DNA of 64,000 nucleotides from Hyperoplus lanceolatus. Taxonomy: Eukaryota; Chordata; Actinopteri; Uranoscopiformes; Ammodytidae. Position numbers and translations under genes: made by a program. The first letter of the stretch is position 1. Every line of letters starts with the position of its first letter. Positions 12,058 through 25,103 of this stretch are shown one piece after another. The stretch lies in the NCBI GenBank assembly GCA_026929865.2, contig CM049403.1, forward strand, positions 25,543,001 to 25,607,000, written 5' to 3'. The notes below the pieces were generated by a model, which saw only the letters and a list, made by a program, of their open reading frames with translations, was not told the DNA's origin and made no database searches.

Positions 12058-13992
12058 ACTCAGCACCTCACAAAAGGAAAAAGCCTTCTGATTCTTAAAA
12101 GCAGATTACGATGAATTACAGCTAGGCCTTCTTCAGAATGTTCCACAATAACACAATGATGGTTAGTATTTACCCCTGAGGCAAACATCAAATGTTCCAT
12201 AGAGGAGTTTCCAATAGCAAAGGGCATTGTAAATTTCCCCTATCAAGGTTTCTCCTGATAAAATGTCCATTGTTAAGGCAGTTATGTCAAAGCGCCTCTG
12301 AGCAAGTTATAAAATTATTTTAATGCTGCAACATTAGTATTCAACTGCTCCACATAGAGAGGAGTATTCTAATTTCCAATTATTCCAAAGAGTTTCAGGG
12401 ATTGAAATGTCTACCAGTCCCAACTCATCACAAGGATTCAAATAAATGCATTTAGATTTTGGGTGTACAGAAAGTGTGTGGGCGGAGTTTACAGGGATCC
12501 ATACCCTATGTGTCCAATCAAATGGTTGAATGCCCATGATTACCGATCTTCACCACAAGCTTGGTTTGTATTGTATGGTATCTGTTCACCCTGTGAGCAA
12601 AAACCTAAAACATCCAATACAGAGTGGGCAGGGACAAAATAGTCACATTTGTAGAATTAAATGTGGACTTTTTGCACATGTCCAGGAGAGGGTCTTTCAA
12701 AAGATACATACAAACAAATGTCCTTCATTCCAATGTCTTGTCCCCATAGACTCTGCAAAGTTGCAAATGCTGCCAGAGTCTTATAACAGCGGTTGTGGAT
12801 CCTGTGATATAGGGCCGACCTAGACTGGAACCATGCCTGTGTTGTTCTCAGCAGACAACAGAAGAAGCAGCAGAGGGAAGCTGAGACAGAGGCTTTCTGG
12901 CAGCTTGCTTTGCTTTTGTTCCTGATTTGTTTCAACTTCAGGGTGTAAAGCTGGAACAAACCTAAAAGACCTGGGCACTTCAGGGAAGAGAATCAGGAGA
13001 ACTCTGACAGCAAGGAAGTCTGATCACCAGCCAGGCTGGCTCAAGCAAGCTGTACATTGTTCTGTGAATTATTGAGCGCCACATCCTCCATCAAAGTTAT
13101 TAAGTACAGGCCCTCAAGTATTGAGTTTTACTTTAATGTGAACAATAATTATTGTAGCAGTTTGTATAGTCTTTTAAAAAAATATTTCACAAAATGAATA
13201 AAGAAAATCACAGAAGTGGAAAATATAATCAAAAAAACATAATGTTAAAATATGGGAATAAAATATAGAATAAAAAAAGGAATAGCAAATAAAATAGAAA
13301 ATAATACAGTGGGAGCCACATACTGTTTACTAGGATGTTTGCAGGTGTGTCACACCACATGTAGTATAAATAAATATATATACTATATGAACACATGTAA
13401 ACACAAGTTACTTAAAGTTCAAATAGTATACCGTTAAGTGCACCACTGCTGTGTGAGTTAAGTGACACAGTGAAGAGCTGGAGAGCTCAAGAGTTCTGAC
13501 ACACTGCCAAAGTTCTCTTGTACTTATAGAGTATGAAACAGGGCAGGCTGGCAGACTTACCCAGTGATACAGGCTTTAGTTTTCAGGGCAAAGTAACTGT
13601 AATTGGAGTGCTTTTCAAAGCCTTAGCTTCTCGGGTACGAATGGTATCAAAGCTGACAGCGATTGCTGGATTTCTCTTTGCCGAGCTCACGGGCTGTTGC
13701 TTCGCTCTCAGCTACGCACTCTACGACCGTCTCTGGCTTTAGAACAGCACTGAACACTGAAATAATTTTTTCGTCACCTCCAGCTTCACACATTTTTAAG
13801 CCAAACAGATACATTACCCCTGTGGAACTTGTACTATAGTATCTGAAACATGACTACATCTGAAGCCAAACACTAGCTCCTTTCACACAGAGATTGCGGC
13901 ATATTGACGGAACAACATCACTCCAATATGCCGGCTTTGTTTGCTCCTGTGTTATTTACACAGAACGAAGCAACGCCGGCCTGCTGGCGCAT
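12058..13992. other. Gene-free DNA plus a degenerate transposon end near 13873
   Basis: No gene was recognised. At 13873-13889 a TAGCTCCTTTCACACAG motif, followed by a CGGCATATT-type stretch, resembles the terminus of the element starting at 13993. It may be a decayed outer end or a second tandem copy. Confidence 0.4.
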
Positions 13993-14207
13993 CAGTAGCC
14001 CCTTTTACACAGCGTTCCGGAATGAAAGAGGTGCGTGTAAACAGCGTCAGGTGTGACGTAAACATTTAGCGCCGCTCCGGTCAGCTGCTTTACAACAACA
14101 ACACTGGCCATGTGCCGGTTGATCTCGCTACGCGCTGAGTCCAACATCTCTGGGACTGTTAACCAAACTGACAAAAATCACTCCGCTGCTCACTGCTTCA
14201 CCTCTGT

Positions 14208-14300
14208 GTCTGTGTGTGTGTGTGTGTGTGTGTGTTTGTGTGACAGGTTGGCTGTGAGCGAGTCTTTTTGGGGGCAGTGCTCTGCCATTCAGGCATACAC

Positions 14301-14330
<30 letters not shown>
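14208..14330. repeat. (GT)n and (CACATA)n microsatellites
   Basis: A (GT)n tract lies at about 14208-14242 and a CACATA-type tract at about 14298-14330. Both are inside the left arm of the element at 13993-16794. Confidence 0.85.
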
Positions 14331-14331
<1 letters not shown>

Positions 14332-14504
14332 GTGTGAAGTCACGTTACTGGAGACAGAAATAAAGTGTGGATATACGCTCAGACTTAGGATAATAATAGC
14401 GGCGGCGACCCGTTCGCCGCCTAGTTTAGCCTAGCCTAGCTTAGCCTAGCTTTCCCATTGTACAACTTCCCTTGGGCAGAAATAGACTCATACACTCTGC
14501 TAAA

Positions 14505-16231
14505 TAAAAGTCAGATAAAAATAAATGGTCAGATTTTAAATGACCAGAAAGAGATTGGTTTAGCTTTTAATAAACATTTTTTAGCTGCTGGTCAACTTTT
14601 TCAGAATGGAGGATGTACACCCTCTACAACTAGTAGTAACGTACCGCCTGTCTCTCAAACTCCTCTTTTTAGCCTTGTTCCAGTTCCAACAAGTGTTGTT
14701 GTAGATGCGCTTCTAGCCATCAACCCCAGGAAGTATATGGGGGAGGACAATTTGGACCCATTTTCAATCAATCTCTCTACACATATAATATCAAAACAAA
14801 TAACCCATATTTTTAATCTTTCCATCTCCTCCGGTATTGTTCCTAAAGTTTGGAAAAAAGCTCATGTCATCCCATTGCATAAAGGGGGTGACAAAAGTGA
14901 TCTCAATAATTACAGGCCAATTTCAAAACTCCCATGCCTGGCAAAAATCCTAGAATCAGTTATTAATAATCAGTTGAAAAACTTTTTATCCAGTGCTTCC
15001 ATTCTGAGCCCATTTCAATCTGGTTTCAGGGCAGGTCACAGTACTGTATCTGCTGTCACTTTGGTCTTAGACAACATTGTTACAGCTATCGACAATAAAA
15101 AGCACTGTGCAGCACTTTTTGTTGATCTGTCAAAAGCCTTTGATACTTTAGATCACCATTTGCTTTTACAGAGGCTGCATGATATTGGTTTTGATTATTC
15201 TACATGTAGCTGGTTTAGGGATTATCTCTCTGATAGACAGCAGTCAGTAAAACTGGGAAGCCACCAAACTGAGTTTTTAACAGTTACAAATGGTGTTCCG
15301 CAGGGCTCAATTTTAGGTCCAGTCCTATTCACAATTTACATCAATAACATTGTTTCATCGCTACAAAACTGTCAAGCCCATTTGTATGCTGACGACACTG
15401 TACTGTATTGCATTTCTGATTCGGTCCATCAATCTGTTCAGAACCTTCAGAGCTCTTTTAACACCCTGCAGGACTGTCTAGTGGACCTCAGGCTTGTTCT
15501 TAATACAGACAAAACAAAATATATGTGTTTCTCCAGAGCAAGAACTATACATTTTAATGATCTTAATATTCATACAAATAATGGATCTCAAATTGAAAGA
15601 GTCACTGAATATAAATATCTCGGCATCTGGATAGATGAAAAAATATCTTTTAAATTTCACATAAAAAATCTTGTCTGTCGTCTGCGACAAAAGATTGGAT
15701 ATTTTTATAGGAACAGAGCCACCTTCCCGTTGTTCAGTAGGAAAAGGATTATTGAGGCAGTTTTTATGTCTGTCCTTGATTACGGTGATGTGGTATAGGC
15801 ATGCATCTCAATCATGTCTTAAACTCCTAGACTCCGTTTTTCACTCTGCCTTAAGGTTCATTACAGGAGATGCTTATGACACTCACCATTGTCTTTTATA
15901 TGAAAAGGTTGGTTGGTCCTCTCTTAAAGAGAGACGTGATGCACATTGGCATATTTTTATATATAAAGCCCTGACCGGAAAGCTGCCACTCTATTTGACA
16001 ACAATGCTGCATATCTCAGATGGGCTTTATCAAATCCGCTCAACTGAAATGCTCATGTTATATGTTCCATACGCCCGGTCTGACCTTGGTAAGACTGCTT
16101 TTAGCCACAGTGCCCCTGACTCCTGGAACAGCCTACAACATCAAATTAAAATAAATACACTCATAACTGTTAACCAATTTAAAGTTATTATTTTGAATCA
16201 GCCCCACTCCACTTGTAACTGTTTTAATTAG
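14505..16231 (+). pseudogene. LINE reverse transcriptase remnant, copy 2, frameshifted
   Basis: The frame ending at 15798 carries the RT domain: NNYRPIS, VDLSKAFDTLDH, NGVPQGSILGP and the catalytic YADD at 15385-15396. Its apparent first residues (14458-14504) come from flanking DNA. Compared with copy 1 (GTGGTTTATCGGCATG), this copy reads GTGGTATAGGCATG near 15790. The net 2-base loss stops the frame, and the conserved C-terminal region continues in another frame to 16231. The A8 slip of copy 1 is absent here, so the two copies decayed independently. Confidence 0.88.
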
Positions 16232-16395
16232 GCTATTGTTCTATTTTATTCAATTGATCTGAATGTTTTAATTGTTGTTGTCTCTTTGTAAGCTTGTTGT
16301 GTATTCTCATTGTATATTGTGTATCTGTCTCGACGTCATTGTAAAAGAGGGTAACCTCAATTGATCTTTCGAGAATAAATAAAGGAAAATGAAAA
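14505..16395 (+). mobile_element. 5'-truncated non-LTR retrotransposon, copy 2 of the 5.3-kb LINE family
   Basis: It is homologous to copy 1 from about position 5897 of that copy to the 3' end, and closely similar throughout the RT region. It starts later, so the endonuclease is absent, and ends with the same 3' UTR and AATAAAGGAAAATG-type tail. It is nested in the TIR element at 13993-16794, just as copy 1 is nested in a Tc1-like element. Confidence 0.88.
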
Positions 16396-16794
16396 ATAAA
16401 TGAAGCGTGGGGGTTTGGATTGAGCAGCGGACCTTATGACCAGCTAGATTATACGCCGTTCCTTTTATTTGGTGATTTTTACGGGACATCAGGCCGCCGT
16501 GGTTAATGTTTAACACACGTCCTTCAACTACTAAAATGGTCGCATGTTTAGAACGTAGGCTATGGAACGTCAAACGCCCCCCTGTTCCGCAACAACAAGC
16601 TGGCCGCATTTATACAGAGAGGCGGAACTGATAGTGTTGGGAATCTTACTACCCCCCGAGGTAGTAAAATTCCCGGAACAATCTCTCGCACCTTTCTTCC
16701 CTCATTCCGCAACGGTCGCATTTATACAGCAGGGCGGGGGGCCGAAATTCCGGCATATTCCCGGCTTTCACTGGCTGTGTAAAAGGGGCTACTG

Positions 16795-19700
16795 ACTCAG
16801 TTGTGATCATCCTTTAAGTGCATAAATGCTTCCAAACTAATGGACTTTTAATTTTCCCACTTTGAAAAAAGCTTAACACTTTCAAACATGCCAGCTGAAT
16901 GTAATGGAATAGAAGCATTAAGTTATCATTATATGGAAATTTAACACAGCATGAAATCACACTGAGCTGAAATCTGGCTTAACACATCTATTTACTGGAA
17001 AGACTGAAAGTACTTTTAATTGACCGAACAGTTCTGTAACCAATGACTCTGAAACTTCAGGGTTGAGCCCTAACAGGGGGCCTGTGCCAAACCTGTGGTG
17101 GATCCCCACATGACAGGACTGCTAATATGACTTAATGAGCATTGGTCTCAGGACATGAATAACTTTCTCAGTTGACTCGGAGGTGAACAAGTTCATTTCC
17201 TTTACAGTATTAGAGGTATAATTGTTGAGTCATTAAGCTTCACTGGGGTAAGGAAGCACGCAGGTAGATCCTGGTAAATCAGTGACAAAAGCACTGTGTC
17301 AAAAATATCTTATTTTCAATGTGGCCAGTTTGTTGGCAAGCTGGGGTCTCAATTCACATTGCCTCTTTTCTTCCTCCACAGGCTACATAATGCAAGTGCA
17401 CATTCCTGCTAGAATACTTTCAAGTGTGAACAGTGTTACTCTCACGTTGTCCTTACAACTGTTGAGACGGAGAACCAAATGTGTGTTTTTGTGTTACATT
17501 TCTTGAGTTGTAAAATTCTGGTTCATAGATTGTGCATGGTTGAGTATCAAAATGAATGAACAAAATGAATTCAGTGAATTCAAATGAACCTGTCCCTGTA
17601 GAGCGAGTGTTCACAGAGGCATCAGAAACTGAGATATACAGTACTGTATGCTACTTTAACATCTTCAAAACAGCATATTTTTCAAATAAATGTTAGCTTT
17701 GCATGATTGCACATTATTGACAACATATGCAGCAGTGCTCCTGTGTGACAGTATCATGACTGCATTTATTTCCCATGGTCTTTAACTGCAGCACAAATCC
17801 AAACACTTTGCCGAGTGGGTGTTTTTTTCCTCTATGTGTGACTCTCATTATCTGTCTCCATCTTCACCTCAGCTGGTAGATCTCTCTCTGTTTATTCTCT
17901 TCCATTCCACCTCTCCCATATCTTCCTACAGCTCCAGCTGTTACCCTTAAGCAACTTAGCATGGTAGCTATGGTAACACACGGCCATACTGTACTTTTGC
18001 TGTCACCACCCTCATTATCATTATCATTTCCACCGTAGTCCATGCTGAGAGAGTGGGATTGCCTCTCCCAATCATCTCATCCAAACCTGATTGCATTATG
18101 TGAAGAATGGCGTTCATGCTGAGCAACGACAGGCTGGCTGGGTCATAATGCCTGGCTTAAAAAACATTATCAGCAGATGTGAAGCTCAGTAATTCAGAAC
18201 ATTTAAAATATGGCTGCCGGGAAAGGTGGAAACAAGCGGGTGTATTTGCCTTTTTAGGTCCCAAGAGTGTTGGTCCCTCTTCCCATGAAAAGGAAAACTC
18301 CACTGACAGTTGACAGCTCGCTCTCCCCCTCTCTTTCTCTCTCTCTTGTAGGTATAAGGGTCTGTCTATGTGTGTTTGCCCTGGATGACCTACAGAAGTT
18401 GTTCCCTCTATTCACGCTTCACTGTCTCCCAGGGGGCCGTTACTGGCAGCGAGAGCCAAAGTGAATGCTTGAGCTTGTAAGGAACAACGTACACCGTGTC
18501 TTTTGTTTCCAATCTAGACACAACGATTGGAGAGGTTCAGGTATATGGCCCAAGGTGCATGTATTTTCCTTTTATCCTTCATTCAATCAGGTACTCTATA
18601 CTGTAGGGCTAGAACACTGCTGAAAATAGGGTTGAGAATGTGTGCACCATTGTTGTGGCCAGGAAACAATTCAGACCAAAAAAAAGTCATGTCATTCTTT
18701 AGGGCCCATGATTTATCACACGTGAAACCTAATAGAAGACATGGGTTACATGAGGAAATGCTTCGGCTGCTGCTGGTCTATATGCAGCACACGTAAAGCA
18801 GATGTGAGCGTGCCTAAATATGATCCTCATCCCACACATACTGTAAATAGATATTCCAAAGCAACACAGCCAGCTTCTATTCATGCCTGTTTACATGGTA
18901 CCCTGTGGTATAATTAAACATTTTAGCGTCATTTTGTACAACTCAGAGTGGGTAACTCTACTTCAGGTCCTGCTTCTAATTAATTCACTGCTAATCTGAA
19001 GATAGGTGGTTATATGATGATATCTCTGTGGTAGGAATGTGTGCTTTTTTTCCTGTTTTCACAATGTTTTTTTTTCTTCTTGTAATCAGCCTTCTCTCGT
19101 CTGCCAGTGCCAATATGAGGTCACCCAACACCCAGTAGGTGTTACTGTGTATTATTGGCACTGTTGGGTAACAAAAGAAGGGCTGAAAAACTCAGCATCG
19201 CACACAACACTGTGATGCTGCTGAGTCTTTTGCGGGTGACAGAAAGCAAAATAACAACATTCATGTTCTCATCTCAAACTGAATTTACAATAGGAATAAA
19301 CACTAAAGCTGACACCTTTTACCCGTAAACAAAAATACAAATTACAAGAAAAGGACATTGATTAATAAAAGAAGCAAGAAAAACAAACAAGAAAGCACTC
19401 AAACGACTGCTGCAGACCAAAATAGTTTGCTATTAATATTCCTTTTGTTGTAGCAATCACTGGTGTTTAAATGTGCATTTAATGTCAGTTTAATTTTAGT
19501 GTTCAGGGTTGATCTTGATAACACCGGAAAAATCAACATATAATGTAAGTAGAACAGAGAGGAGCAGAGACCATCCTGGACTTAAGAAGTATAAATATCC
19601 AATATCAGCCCAAGGTCCATGAATGCCACTTTAATACATGAGGAAAACAATCTTCTCAGTCTCTGTCTGGATAAACTTATCAGTAGGATGTGAAAGGTAC

Positions 19701-22700
19701 CATCCGCTTGACAGCACACAATTACAGCAGACACTGAGCTCTTCTTTATTTATCATTAGGGTGGGGTGTTTTACTACAGAAGCTATTCGGCCATGTGGAA
19801 AAAGTACATAGTGCTTATTTAAGATACCGGATATCTTGTTTTTGGAACGGTGGCGTTTCAGAGGAAGTTAGGAACATTTCTTGGGGGAGTGGGGATGGTT
19901 TCCTTTATCTTGGTTTGATGCTGTCCAATCATATCTCTCTATTTCCATTTCCTGTTTCTCGACATTTAACCCTAATTTACTTAAAACTAAACTTCCTTGC
20001 TGACCTGCACCTTCTCTGTGTGATTTCTCAGGTTCTTCCCTCATGTATAAACACCATCCTATACATTTTAGGTTGAACACTTTGAAACAACCTGACCTCT
20101 AATTAACACCCATGAGGAAAACGCTTTCTCACTCACCTTACTTTTCCCATCAGTCCACTGCAGTTATCTTGATCATTAGCAGCCTATTGTATGCAGTGAA
20201 CCTCCCTCCCATCAATGTCAAACTAACCTTGAGTACATGGAGTATAGATAATGTACGCATTCAGTTTAAACCCCAACCTGTGAGGAACATTAGTTCCATA
20301 CTGTTATGAGGAGCACATTATTTCTGATACAAAATCCTGGCTTATCCTAAAGGGTTGTTTTGATGGATGGACTCAGATCTACTGAACATTTTGGCAAAGA
20401 GACAGGGGAATGGGGAACTGCATTAGCTGTGGACAACGTTGCCATCACAAGTCAAAGTATGGATCAGTCTTCAATCTTAAATGGGTGTTAATAAGAGTCC
20501 AAGCGATCTTCAATCTGGCTTTGGGGCAATAATTATAAGGAGTAAAACAAGCCATATTTTAGTAGGAATTAACGCTCAACTAGGGATGGGTTTCGCAAAT
20601 CAAATTGGTAATGGCTCCTGACTGGTCAATACCGAAATATCGATATGTTGCTAGATATCAAATACTGCTATTTGTATTCATAAAAGGTTTATTCATTATA
20701 AGTTAGCGATGTTTTCAAATTTGTTGCTGTCCCGTGATCATATCATTATGCAGAAATATCCAGTTACATTTGAAGCTGGCTGCTTGCCCAAAAACTGATC
20801 AACATCCACATAGTACACGTGCAATCATTCAATATGTAACCAGCACAGCTGCATACACACTTAAATAAAGAGCCTGTAAGTTGTATGCAGGATTGATAAC
20901 ATTTTAACACAAATTCCACCTCTACACAGTCCAAACATAGAATGCTCCCTTTTATTTACACATGATTACTTTGCTGAGCATGTATGGTCTTGGCTTCATA
21001 TACTGGCAGCTGGAGCTGGCAGCTGGAAGCTGCTAACATTCACAGTCTTCTACTGTGGGCCACTGAACATTCAAGGCACTTTAGCGAAATACACTTCATT
21101 CAAGGAAATGTCCATAACTTCTGGTGAAAAACGGCCATTTCTCACTTTTCCCACAGTGAGTTATGTTTCCCAGGGATCCAAAGCAGGAACATATCAGTAT
21201 GAAACCACTTCTCCAACCTGTAGGCTCCTAGTTGTCACTGCTCAGAAGCTCAGCTCACTTTAATTTTCTGTCTACAGTTTGCCTGAGACTATGGGCCAAG
21301 TTATTCTAACACAATTAGCAAGGTAAGTAAATCCACATCTTCGACACATTACCCATGGTGTGAGAACCACCAAATAAAAAAAGGTTTTGGAGAAAATAAA
21401 AAAAATTGTATTAAAAAATAACTCGTAATTATTTCAGCATCGGTGGTGATATCTACTTTGATTACCATAATCAGGAGCTGTATCACATACTCAGGGAAGA
21501 GGGGGAGTCTTTAATGTTCTCATTTCTCCTGCCTTATAACTACAGCATATGTGCAGTATATAGTATCTTGAAACGTATGGTGGAAAAGAGGAAATGCAAC
21601 CACTGCAAGAGAGGAACAAGGAAAAGGAGAATATTAGAGATGTTCTCACTGGAAATGGAATGGGAGTTTAAAGTTAGATTGGAGTGAGGAGAAGGGATTT
21701 CGCTGCCAAATAATTATTATATCTTACAAAGCACTTACGTCACTTGACTCTGTCGGCCCTTTTCAATCTGCCTCTTAAATGAAAAAGCATTCATCCAGGG
21801 GCAGATGTTGCACTCCTGGCCATGAGGCTTAGAAGGGGCTGCATTTGTCATTGGCACCAGTAGAAGGCAGCGAGGCAGATGCATCATAATAAAGTGTTCA
21901 AAAGGCTGCTAGCATGCTGCAATCAATCAGTCCTGCATGCCACTCGCCTGGGGGACTAGACAACCCAGTGGGACACTTAGTTTAAATTCTCCAAGGAAAG
22001 ATATTTGGTCTAATGTTGAGATAATCATGTAGCTGAAATGATTAACATTCAGAAGAAAAATATCTGAAAAATCACCAGATTAGAAATGGGGAAAAGGCTG
22101 CTAAGAAATCCCTCATTCATTTTGCATTGAGCACAATCCCACAATGTCATTCCTCACATACTTTGATGGAGGCAGAGAACAAAAGCTTTCAAAGCGTGAA
22201 CTTACAATGACAAATTAATGTTGTACAAGTTTCCACCCGCTTTCCAATTTGAAAACTTTGAATGGCTTTCAGGCATACAGCAAATTGGATAATAAGATTT
22301 TGCCCTGCACTGAGAGTCGTACATGATGTTGGTTTCCACAGTCGTTCCATATTGGCAGAGCAACCAAGCCCAGAAGTAGAATTGGAAAATTATTTCTTGT
22401 CTGGTAAAGTGGAAAACAAGTCCTCAGCTGGCAGAATTTAATCGCGTCTCGCAGTAGACATGGACTTTGATGAAAATACATAAACTTCCCTTCCTGGCGA
22501 GAGAAGTTAATCAATACGACTTCCCTTGTTAGTTTGGAAAGAGGAACACAAAACTGACAAGATATTTTTTTTTTCTGAAACGACAACACTCTGCCCTCAT
22601 CCCATGCAATGAAGTCATGGCCTTGTCACCTGGGTAACAGCAAAATCTCATTTGAACAAATTAACACCTTGCCTTTAAACAATTATTGCTACTGGTTCAT

Positions 22701-23129
22701 TGCTTCCTTTTCCCAACCTACAGCCTACTGATGCAGTTAAAACTGTATAATAACCTTCATAATTCAATGCAGATAATGATATATTTTATCCTTTACATTT
22801 AAATTGGGATTTTTCTTTCAGCTCATTGGTGTGTGATTTTGGGGAGAATAGTAGCCAATTTCTAAAAGTGATTTTTTTTAAATCAAAGAATCAAATACAC
22901 TGATTCCAAATGGTTCTCCTTTCAAAAAAGCTCAGCCAAATCAAACTTGAGCAAGTATCAGAGCTGCTCCTTTGCAAGTTCTCTGACATGTCGGGAGAAT
23001 TCAAGAGCTTTTATTATCCATGTGATCTATGGATTACCACTTTCTTTCCTATACGGATATTTACTTAATTATCAAGTCATTCAATGGGGTTTTGTATTAT
23101 TTTGATTATACTCCTTGAAACACTCTGAA
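16795..23129. other. Gene-free DNA, presumed nos1ap intron 2
   Basis: No supported exon was found in this 6.3-kb stretch. A segment at about 20585-20690 (AGGGATGGG... with ACCGAAATATCGATATG) looks like a decayed end of an hAT-type fish repeat. A short CTGGCAGCTGGAG tandem lies near 21005-21025. Other open frames are short and unremarkable. Confidence 0.4.
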
Positions 23130-25103
23130 CGGGGCGGATCTAGAAAAATATTCATGGGGTGGCAAGAGGGTGGCAGGAGATTTTAAGGGGTGGCAACCTG
23201 TGGCGGATGTATATACAGTATGCCGATTTAATTAAAGCCATATAAATAAATATGTACTTGGGAAAGCCCCCACATTTAGATATGTTGACTAAATAACATA
23301 ATACTTAATGTATTGTAGCACGAGTGAAGCCTTACATTTAAACATAAAAGGTGTCAGACAATTTTAAAGATTATTATTACTGAAGAATTACTACATTACC
23401 TGCCTCACAACAAACACCTGCACTAATACACCAGCATGGGGCTCAAAAGCTATGCAAATAGGGCTGCAATAAGTACTTAGTTAACAGTGAGTCTTTGGTA
23501 TTTGTCTGTGTTAATATGAGATACTCCCATTAGATGTCAATCATCAGTCTAACTTGAGTGCAAATATCAAGTTATTCAAATAGTCTAGTAATTTACATAC
23601 AATACAGATACAATCATTCATCAAAATATTGTGTGGCATTTTCCTATGTTTGGTCACAAACAGTGACCTGTTAAACACACTGTAAATGGGAAGAGGTTCA
23701 GTAATGTCCAACACAGAAATAGGCCTACTGGTTATTATGAGCAATTGATAAGCACAACCTAAGACTTTAATTTAAATAGTGTGATAAGAATTAGAAAGTA
23801 TATCCTTATACAAAGGCCTATAGATAAAATTTAAAAAAAAATAATTAATGAATTTCAAGGGTATAGGTTATGATTAAACCTTGGTTTAGGACACCTTTTA
23901 AATGGGGGGTCCGAGGGTGCCCCCCCCCCCCCCCCCCCCAGAAATTTTTGAGCATTCATCACTTCATTTCCTGCATTCTGGTGAATTTGTTTGCATCAAG
24001 TTTATGTAAAGTAATTGACAACATTTAGGTTCCCAGTGACAAGAATAGAATATAATACAATACAGTAATATCATGCATTCTGTATTGCTTTCAAATATGT
24101 ATTCTCCTCTATTGTTAAAAAAATTGGTTTAGAAAAAAAGAAGAAGTGATTATTCACGTCTATCATTGAGAATGTAGTGGCTGGTGGTATTTTACTTGCC
24201 TGCAATCTTCAAATATTCAAAAATAATAAAGTGCAAAATGAGGTTTTAATCCTCATGTATTTCCTTTAAGCTACTAGTGACTAAGTGTGCAGTGGACAGA
24301 GGGAGGAAGAGATAGCTTTATTTTATAATTTAGCTTTTTGATTTGTGAGCATGATCCTCGCTGACTTTTAGATTGACTCGCACTGTCTGCTCCGTGAGAC
24401 TCGAGCCCTTCAGCTGAGCGAACAGCTGTCCAACACGAAGATGAAAAACGAAACTGAAACTTAACTATCCTGTCCTGCATGGGTTGACTTAAGGTGGAGC
24501 AACCAACTATAAATGAATAAATATTGTACTAAACTGTAACACAAGTAACGAGTTGTGGAATTTGGATCAGTAGCCTACAGTAGTGCACAATCTTCTCTGA
24601 TGTGAACGTTATTGTAGTTTTTCCGAAGCATTCATGAGTTCCTAACGTTATTATTAAGCTCTAGTCATTGTCACCACACAGCAGCATATTAACTTAATAG
24701 GAAAACTACAACTCCATTAGCCCTGCTCTTTTCTCATTATTGTCATTTCTTCATAGATAGACAGTTGATCAGTAATACCTGGAGAGTGTAGTCTCTCCTG
24801 TGCTGCTTGCTTCGTTAGTCTAGAGAGGTTTGGATCCGTCTCTCGCACGCCTTCCTTGTATTCAAAATCAGTGCCGTTAGGAGCGGTTAGGAGTCTCGGG
24901 AGTGGGTCGCGGGGGATCGGGGTGGGGCAATATTACCTGGCTACATTCACTTGCAGTCGGACATTTGAAACTTGCGCTCGTAAATGTCTCGTAAAAAATA
25001 AATGTTTAATTTGGTGCTGCCAACTGGGGTGGCAGCTGGGGTGGCAAGGCTTTTTTTAGGGTGGCAGTTGCCACCCCATGCCACCCCGGTAGATCCGCCC
25101 CTG
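23130..25103. mobile_element. Non-autonomous hAT transposon with 8-bp target duplication
   Basis: The element is bounded by C(A)GGGGCGGATCTA at the left and TAGATCCGCCCCTG at the right, with an exact 8-bp flanking duplication ACTCTGAA (23122-23129 and 25104-25111). The 8-bp duplication and CAGGGG-type ends point to the hAT superfamily. Both ends also contain repeated GGGGTGGCA motifs. No transposase frame is present in 1,974 bp. A C20 run lies at 23920-23939. An inverted partial copy is at 62455-64000. Confidence 0.88.

Larger units (their letters stand above)
13993..16794. mobile_element. DNA transposon (MITE-like) with 20-bp perfect TIRs, split by a LINE
   Basis: The left terminus CAGTAGCCCCTTTTACACAG (13993-14012) is the exact reverse complement of 16775-16794. 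Both arms are GC-rich with shared CCGG/CGGAA motifs, unlike the AT-rich flanks. A LINE copy occupies about 14505-16395, so the element itself is only about 0.9 kb and encodes no transposase. I could not identify a clean target-site duplication, so the superfamily is unassigned. Confidence 0.7.
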
